The notes under the pieces are model-generated. The model saw nothing but the letters and a program-made list of their open reading frames with translations, searched no databases and was not told the DNA's origin. From Heterobilharzia americana (Eukaryota > Platyhelminthes > Trematoda > Strigeidida > Schistosomatidae), in contig OX104129.1 in the NCBI GenBank assembly GCA_944470555.2, positions 83,784,820-83,848,819 on the forward strand: a DNA stretch of 64,000 nucleotides, in the 5' to 3' direction. Below, piece by piece: positions 50,901 to 59,900 of this stretch. The translations under genes and the position numbers were made by a program. Position 1 is the first letter of the stretch. Each line of letters begins with the position of its first letter.

Positions 50901-53900
50901 CAGTGTGTCGTGTTCCATGGCCAGTTAACACTGACCCACCAAACGAAGCGGAGGTCAATAAGGAACCCCAAGGCAGCCAGCCCAGACAACTTACTCCATG
51001 GCTGAATGAGTGTTCCAGCACTCGGAAATGAAGTCATTATTGTACCCATCTTTAAAAAAGGTCGACGCAATGTAGGTGACAACCATCAGGGCATTAGTCT
51101 GTCACAGTCACATCGAAAATATTGGCTGTCGTCATACTTTGTAGACGTGCGAAAATGATTCGTGAGGAGCAAGTCGAGTTCCGTTCCGGTTATGGATACG
51201 TTGACCATGTGTTTACTCTCCGCTAGATGCTTGAACATTGGCAGACGTATTGTAGACCAAAGGCCGTTGTGTTTCTTGACATTAGGGTTGCCTTTGATTC
51301 GTTGTACTGTGACAGTGTCTATTAGAGAGGGGCGTACCTAAGGAATTTCTCAACATCTTGAAAGCCCTATATAATAACGCCTCAGGTAGAGTGACGGCAT
51401 ACAACCACCTGTCTCCATTGTTCAGAACCAGCAGTAAGGTTATGCAGGGTTGCCCGATTTCTCCATTCGTCTTTAACTTTACCATCGAAGATATTCTTGA
51501 GACAGCTCTAGAAGAAGTGCGTGATGATGGTGTAGATCTAAAACCCGAAGAACGGCTATTCGACCTTGAATATGCGGATGATATCGTCTTACTGTGTGAT
51601 AACATAAAGGCTACTCAAGTCACACTTAATCAGTGATTTGGACCATTGAAGTGAAAAATATTTTTCTAAGTTTAGCAGGAGCCTGTGCTTGCACTCACCC
51701 TTGGTGGTGAGCCATTGGGAAAGTGGGAAAGTTCGTGTATCTGGGTAGTTTTGTGAATCCTGGTGGGGGTGTGTGATGAAATTTCCAAACACATATCGAA
51801 GGCATACGTCAATCTGGGCCACCTTTGGCGCCATCGCGACGTTAGTCTGGTCGTAAAAAGTTGGGTTTATAACCCTTCGGTGAGAGCAATTCTGCTCTAC
51901 GCCTGTAAAACTTGGCCTCTTCCTGCTGAGGGTGACCGATAGCTCTGTGTGTTCGATCATTGTTATGGCCGTAGAATAGCTCGTATCCAGTGGCATCACT
52001 GTGTAAGTAATCCTAAGGTACGACAGTGTACGTTTAGGTATGATGGAGATCATCATTCAATAAGTGAAGTCATTTGGAAACAGCGGCTTCGATGGGGATG
52101 TCGTCCCAACGGCTTCTTGTGAATGGATGAAAAAAGTGGATAGGTTGTCAGTTTATAACATGGTGCCGTGGGATGAAGGATAGTTGTATCGGGAGAGCAT
52201 CTGTCAGTGCACCACGACTCTCTGGGTGAGGTCCGAGAGTTCACGCAGCTGAGTAGCTTGAGACGTTATCAGATATGGTTCACAACAGAAACTAGTGGTG
52301 GTCATGCTGTAGCTTCTATCTTCTGCTGCTGAAAAGCAATGAACATTTTGTTTGGAATGTACCTTACTGAATTTCCCTTCCAATCACGGAATTGTTTTCC
52401 TTTCTTACTTATCCATTTCTCATAGTTGATGCCTTGACATTGTTGTTACACTAATTTAGGTGATGCATTTCTTGGTGTCCTTTTTCTACCATGTCTTTAT
52501 TTTAATATTTACGATTACTATTTGTCCCTTAGGTTCCTAGTCGAACATAGGGCTTCCGTAGCACGTCTCCACTCCACTCCACTCCACTCTCTTCTCTGAA
52601 ATCTTTTCAACCTGACTCCACGACTGCTTACAACCTCTCATTTCTTTCTCATACCATCTCCTCCATGTCATTCTCACCTCGGACGACCAACTCATCGTTT
52701 CCCATCTGGGTTCCACTCGACGGCCTGCCTTGGCACATCATGTCCCTGAATGATCTTCTCAGTGTATGCCCAGTCCAATCCATCTCCACTTCCTTCCAAT
52801 GCATATTTGTTCAGCCATAGGTTCTTGGTTAGTTCGTTTCCAGAGTTCCTCGTTGCTTATTCGTATTACTCTGGCCATCTGAGTTTCAGTATCAGTATCG
52901 AGCCAGCGTCGGTGGTGGCAGTTGTTGATGAATGTCTGTAGTTTGTAAAGTGGAGGATACAAAAAAGGCTTAAGGTGTTTGACCACCGTTGCCTTCGTAG
53001 TATAGGCCGCCGTATTCCGTGGTGTCACCATGTGAGTAATGCAGAAGTTAGGTGTAGAGTTTTGGGGAGAAGAGGTAAATCAGTTGACGAGGTTGTGAAC
53101 CTTCATCGACTGAGATGGTTGGGACACGTACTGCGTATGCCTAGTCACCGACTGCCTCGTCACACAATGTTGGCTGAGGTGGGTCCAGACTGGAAAAAGG
53201 TCCGAGGTGGCCAGACTAAAACATGGCACCAATGTATGAAGTCTCTGACTGTTGGTTTAAGCCATGTGGAGCAATACAGACTAGGTGGTTGGGGTCCACG
53301 GGATAAGAGGAACCGGTGGTTGGAGACCCTAGGTGATATGGCTCAGAACCGAAGTCAGTGGCGCAGACGTATACACACATTATCCTCATCTTAACAACGC
53401 TATACCGAATCTCACCATTTTGTCACTCCTCTTTCCTTTCTTCTCGTACTTTATATTTCTTTTGACTGCATTCTCTTATCTTCATCCTTCGCCTCACTAC
53501 CTTTTACTTGACGTGCTGATATGAGGTGTGGCAACTCGGACCGTTACGCAGTAATGCCTGATCCTATGTTGATAATGATGATGATGTCTGTAGTTTGTTG
53601 GAAATCCCTTTCGTAATGCGCCAAGTCTCCGAACTATACAAAAGTACTGACTTCATGTTGGTGTTGAAAATCCAGATCCTCTTCTTTATGCTGAGTGGAG
53701 TGCAGAAGATCTCCACACTGCTTTCAGGTTAATGAAAGCCTCTCTGGCTTTTCTGATCCTGGCTGGTTTTGACATCCTCGTCTGTGCCGCTGCCGCGTGT
53801 AGTTGAAACAGTGCTACCCAGATAGGTGGGTAGGTGAAAGAGGCTACTTCGTTTAAGTTTCTCCCGTTGGTGGCGAATAAGCATAAGCATCACGGAACTC

Positions 53901-56900
53901 TGGAAACGAACTAACCAAGAAGCTATCGCTGAACAAATATGCATTGGAAGGAAGTGGAGATGGATTGGACTAGGCATACACTGAGAAGATCATTCAGGGA
54001 CATGATGCGCCAAGGCAGGCCGTTGAGTGGAACCCAGATGGAAAACGATGAGTTGGTCGTCCGAGGTGAGAATGACATGGAGGAGATGGTATGAGAAAGA
54101 AATGAGAGGTTGTAGGCAGTCGTGGAGTCAGGTTGAAAAGATTTCAGAGAAGAGAGTGGAGTGGAGTGGAGACGTGCTACGGAAGCCCTATGTTCGACTA
54201 GGAACCTAAGGGACAAATAATAATAATAATGATAATAATCTTTGTGTACTACTGTAAAGTGTGGCAAATTGAACCGATGCAACTGTCCGTGAGATTTTTC
54301 TGTAAACAAATACACCCATAACAGCTAGCGTATCTCATATAAAATTAGATAATGCTGGTTGTAAACAGAATGATACGTGATATAAGTATGAAATATCATA
54401 TTCAATGGTCTATAAGGTCTAAAGGTAATGGCGATCGAAAAAAAGTGTTTAAATGAAAACGTGGCTCCAGACTTTGAATTCAGTGTGCGCCATACTGAGT
54501 CGTAGACTACTGAGATGCTAAGAGGTGCAATTCGAAAGTCAGCAGTAACACTCTAACTTCATTTCGTTTACTTAAAACTTGGTTTTTCCTTTCATTATTT
54601 AACATTTATCTCTTTTTTATATATGTCTATTTCATTTTTCCACACAATTAAAAGTGTACACTCACCAGTGGTTGGAGTTCTTAATACAAACAACATTGAT
54701 CACGGTGAAGTAGGTATGCGCACGTCTGATTTCCTACTCCAGTTTCAGAAATCTTGTCATCATGTCTTCGACTCCCTATTATTTTTATTCATGATTACTT
54801 TAATAACAGACGACATCATTATTAGTATTCATTTACCCTCTCACTTGCTCATCTGCTTTAACTGTCTATATTGATAGTTGGAGTCCGCGGGACAAGAGGA
54901 ACCAGTAGTTGATGACTCTAGCTGATGACATGGCTCAGAACCGATGTCAGTGGTGCAGATGTATCCCCATAGACATTATCCTCATCTTAACCACGCTATA
55001 CCGAATCTCACCATTTTCTCATTCTTCCTTTCTCCCTTTTCGTACTTTATACTTCTTTTGACTGAAGTTTTTTATCTTCATCTTTCTACATCACTATCTT
55101 TCTACTTGATGTGTACTGATATGAGGTGTGGCAACTCGAACCGTTACGCAGTAATGCCTGTTGATATTGATGATGACGATTGATGTGTAATGCAAAGATT
55201 AGGCTCGATACCCAAAAACACAATGTCTCGTCATTTATTCACATCAATTTGTAAACTTGTGAGAAAAGTTGGTTGTTGCATACACTAAAGTTCTCTTATA
55301 AACAGGGTTGAACTCAAAAATCAGTACCAAAATTACTGACTCTGTGGGATAGACATAAGAGTATAATAAAGAAGTATAATAACTGATTAAGAATTAAGTG
55401 ATTACAATAATGTAACTGAACCATATTTAAATCAAATGAAAAGGGGTGATTAATTGTTAAACCAACTAGTTACCTGTAGAGCGGATTGAGCCAATAGTCG
55501 AGCTGGACTCATAAAAAGATTACGGCTGGCTTTATGTTGAGTTTTATATGCAGACAAAGGAATAGTTTCTTGTGGTAAAATACTTAAAACTTCATAGTCA
55601 GGTATTGATCGAGTGCCAAGAGCTGGTTTATCGAATGTTACTCGATAACAATGTCTGAGAGCGTCAATAGCATCGACTTTCCCAGTGTATAAACCATCAG
55701 TTGGATAACGAACTCTGTAATTCATTTAAATTAAATAAATACTGAGAATTACAAGAAAGTTTAACATATTTTAACGGAAAAATCCCAAAACATATTGAAA
55801 ATATGCTTTAAGGGTTAGTTCTTTGATAAGATGATGCTTTAAGTGAATTATTCAGATATATATATATATATCAACCACATTCATGTGTGCTGTAGGCAAT
55901 TAGCCATATATTGTGTGACCATTAATGATATAACGTGGCCATCAAAATTTTGGCAGACAGACAGACAGATAAAATCAACGTAGGATCTGGTATCAGTGAG
56001 TAATGATCCAAGCTGCCACACTTCGTAGCACTACATCAGTCAACCAATCAATCAATCAATATCAACATAGGAACAGGCATTATACTGCGTAACACTCCGA
56101 GTTGCCACACCTCATCTCATATCAGTACACATCAAGTAGAAATGCAGTGAGGTAAAGGATAAAGATAAGAGAATGCAGTCAAAAGAAATATAAAATACGA
56201 GAAGAAAGAGAAGAGGAATAACAAAATGGTGAGATTCAGTATAGCATGGTTAAGATGAGAATAATGTGTGTGGGCATACATCTGCACCACTGACATCCGT
56301 TCTCAGCCATGTCACCACCTATAGTCAGTCTCCAACCACTGGTTCCTCTTGTCCCACCGACCCCAACCACCTAGTCTGTATTGCTCCACATGGCTTAAAC
56401 CAACAGTCAGAGACTTCATACATTGGTGCCATGTTTTAGTCTGGCCACCTCGGGCCTTTTTCTAGTCTGGACCTACTTCAGCCAACATTGTGTGACGAGG
56501 CAGTCGGCGACTAGGCATACGCAGTACGTGTCCCAACCATTTCAACCGATGAAGGTTTATAACCTCGTCAACCAAGCACCAAGATAAAAGAAATCATCAA
56601 AAACCAGTCAGATAAGCGACCGCTTCACGTGGCTTATTGGCCTACGAGCTTGACATCTAAATAATGAATCATATGGTTCAAATCCTACTACATATACATT
56701 TTGACCTAGACACAAATTAGTTCTCAGCTTAGTATTTATACACATAGAATTTCTCAGTTACAGTAGTCAGAATTTAAGCCTGTTATTATAGTTGATTGTT
56801 ATTTGTTCTAATATACTACGCCGGGATTATACAAGTAAAAATACACCTTATACAGTGATTACCTTAATGCCTAATACACCAGTACTATTTAGAGCTTTCA

Positions 56901-59900
56901 AAACGATTTTGTGCTTGTTTGGAGGTCAGTTACTTCGACAATTAACAGTCATAACTGAATCGACTCCTTAGTCTTTATTCCTCAGAGGAATTTATAATTA
57001 TCTCCATCATAATTTTGTACAGTGTAATCAATCAAGTTATTTTTTCAGGGAAGTAAGTTTCCCGAATAGCTACTCTGAAATAAAAATCTTGCCTGAAAAA
57101 CAGTAGCCGTAAAACAAATGAAGACAGAAAACTGATTCACTTTCGTTGGGATTGTGCTAAGCCATCGTGATGGATATCTTTGTAAAAGTTATGAATACCG
57201 AGACTCTAGTTATTCGGCCATGTTGTAGCTAACAGTTCCCTTGATGTTCTCTCCTGTTTCTCCCCTCCATATTATTATATGACTGAGACTAAAGTAGGAG
57301 TTAGTGTCAATCTTGTTATTTGTCGTTTTCAGAAAACCTGACTCAACCAGTCAACATTTTCAGTACGATGCGAACCATCCATCCAGATCAACCTAGGACC
57401 AGGTATTACTGCGTAACGGTCCGAGTTACCACACCTCATCCCATATCAGTACATCAAGTAAAAAGGCAGTGAGGCGCAAGGTGAAGATAAGAAAATTCAA
57501 TCAAAATAAATATAAAGTACGAAAAGAGAGAAAGGAAGAATGAGAAAGTGGTGAGATTCGGTATAGCGTGATTAAGATAAGGACAATGTATGTACACATC
57601 TGCGCCACTCACATCGGTTCTCAACCATGTCACCTGGAGTCTCCAACCCCTGGTTCATCTGGTCCCGTGAACCCCAACCACCTAGTCTGTATCGCCCCAT
57701 ATGGCTCAAACCAACAGTCAGAGACTTCATACATTGGTGTCATGTTTTAGTCTGGCCTCCTCAGGCCTTTTTCCAGCCTGGACCCACCTCAGCCAACATT
57801 GTGTGACGAGGCAATCGGCGACTAGGCATACGTAAAGTGTCTGAAAGAGATTTGTGTGACCGCAGAGCCCATCGGACATCTGCTTCAGGCCTGTCACACA
57901 CAGCCTTTTGTGTATGATTATTTTGAACTTTTGTATTTTTGGGGCCGGATGGTTGAAAAGAAACGACAAATGAACCAACACCGCTAGCCCGGCAGACCGT
58001 AGGGCATGGTGGAGTATGTTGTTTTTGGGGCCAACCTTTTCTAACCGCCTCCCATTGAGAAAGCAGCATCAGCATGGCCCTGCTGGTCATTAAAGGGAAA
58101 CACCTTACTGCTGTCACACCCCATCCAGCTAACAGCAGTACGACTTCGCCCTCAGACCCCCATCATAGTGTAGTAATTTACACCACAACGGTAACTGCTT
58201 TTCGTCTAACCACTATCCAACAGACCTTTCTGGTATGGCAGGACCTCGAGGGAACAAGTGTTCCACTAGCACAGCTCGTTGGGTCATTGTGATATGCAAG
58301 CTCGACCAACACGTCAAGGGAGCAGCTATCGGTCGAGACGATGCGAACCAACAACAAGCAAACAGATTATTTAAGACAGTTATACAGTCAATATCACTGT
58401 AGGGTCTAATACTACTGCTTAACGGTCGGTCTGTTATCACATATATCGGTACATCACGATACAAAGCAGCGAGATGAAAGATAGAGAAATAGGAAAAGAA
58501 GTAATCAAAAGTTGTAATACGCCATAAAGAAGCACAGACAGAATCAACGTAGAAGTGCATCAGTTCAATTTGCCACACTTCACAGTACTATACAAAGAGC
58601 AGGTGTGTAGAAAGAATGGTATCCAAGTAGACGGAGTTGAGTGAGAGAATAAACAATCTGAAGATAACAGTCAGTTCAAATATTCTGGCTTGAGAAAATA
58701 TCAAAGAGTGAATACATTTGCGCCATCATTGCAATTAACTTTTTAACCATGTCACTAAGTTCACAACCATTGATTCCTTTTATCTTGGGCACCCCAACCA
58801 GACAGTCTGTATCTTTCTATACGACTCAGATCAACAGTCAAAGACTGCATCGACTAGTCCCAGGTTTCGGTCTGGCCAGCGTGAACCCTTCTCCAACTTC
58901 CCCTAGCATGGGATGTCGAGGTAGGTGGTGGTTTGGCATGCTCAGTACATGTCCAAGCCATCTCAGACGACTAAGATTCATGAGGGAAAACGGGCTGAAA
59001 TAATAAAGAAATATGACATGACGATTTCGATGAAGATAACGTGTAGACGATGTAACTGGGCCATGGAGATTGATTCTCATTTATATCACAGCTAGTTAGC
59101 CTGTTCTTCAGCTACTTACATTCTTATTACATCTGGCATTCTCCGAGTATTTCGGTCTATTGAACCATTATTGAAGTGACTCACGCTTTGCTACAGAAAT
59201 CGAACCAGCAAATTAGTGTTACGCAAAGTTTTGGTCACACTTAACCTCACTTCATTATAACTATATTTTTAATGAATATTTACACACAAAGACGTTATTT
59301 AGTCTGGGTGTGTAAACATTCATTACAAAAATATTTATAATAAATTCTCTCCACAAATCTTTTCGTGGCCAAAGCTTTCTATAGTATTCCACACTACAAC
59401 ATGTTCGGTAAATTCGCAAAAGTGGGTATCACTGAACCACTCAGCATGCTTTACAGCATGTCTAGAAGATAGAGAATTCTGTAAGCAGAATCCGATCAGC
59501 CTAGAGGAGTGCAACAGGAGTTTCTTAAGGACCCATTCTTGGGTCACTCTTAGTTTTACCACTCATCAATGACCGTGACATTAAAATTTCGTCTATCTTC
59601 CTGTTTTCCGACATCAAAATATGGAGGACAATAGGTAGGAAAGAAGATTTTAGGATACCTCAAAAAGATCTGTCACAGCTGGAGTCCTGGTCAGCTGCCA
59701 GTAATTTAGGCTTCAACCTGGAGAAATGCGAAGTGACGTATCTTTGTATACCAGAAGCGATGAAAACCAGCTACAGCCCCAACAAGTGCGCAATCACCAA
59801 GGTGTCCATAGAGGACCTAGGACTAACCTTCTCTGATACACTGGGTACTACTGCCAACTATAACGGAATGGCAGAAAAGGCGAACGTCATCATACACTTT

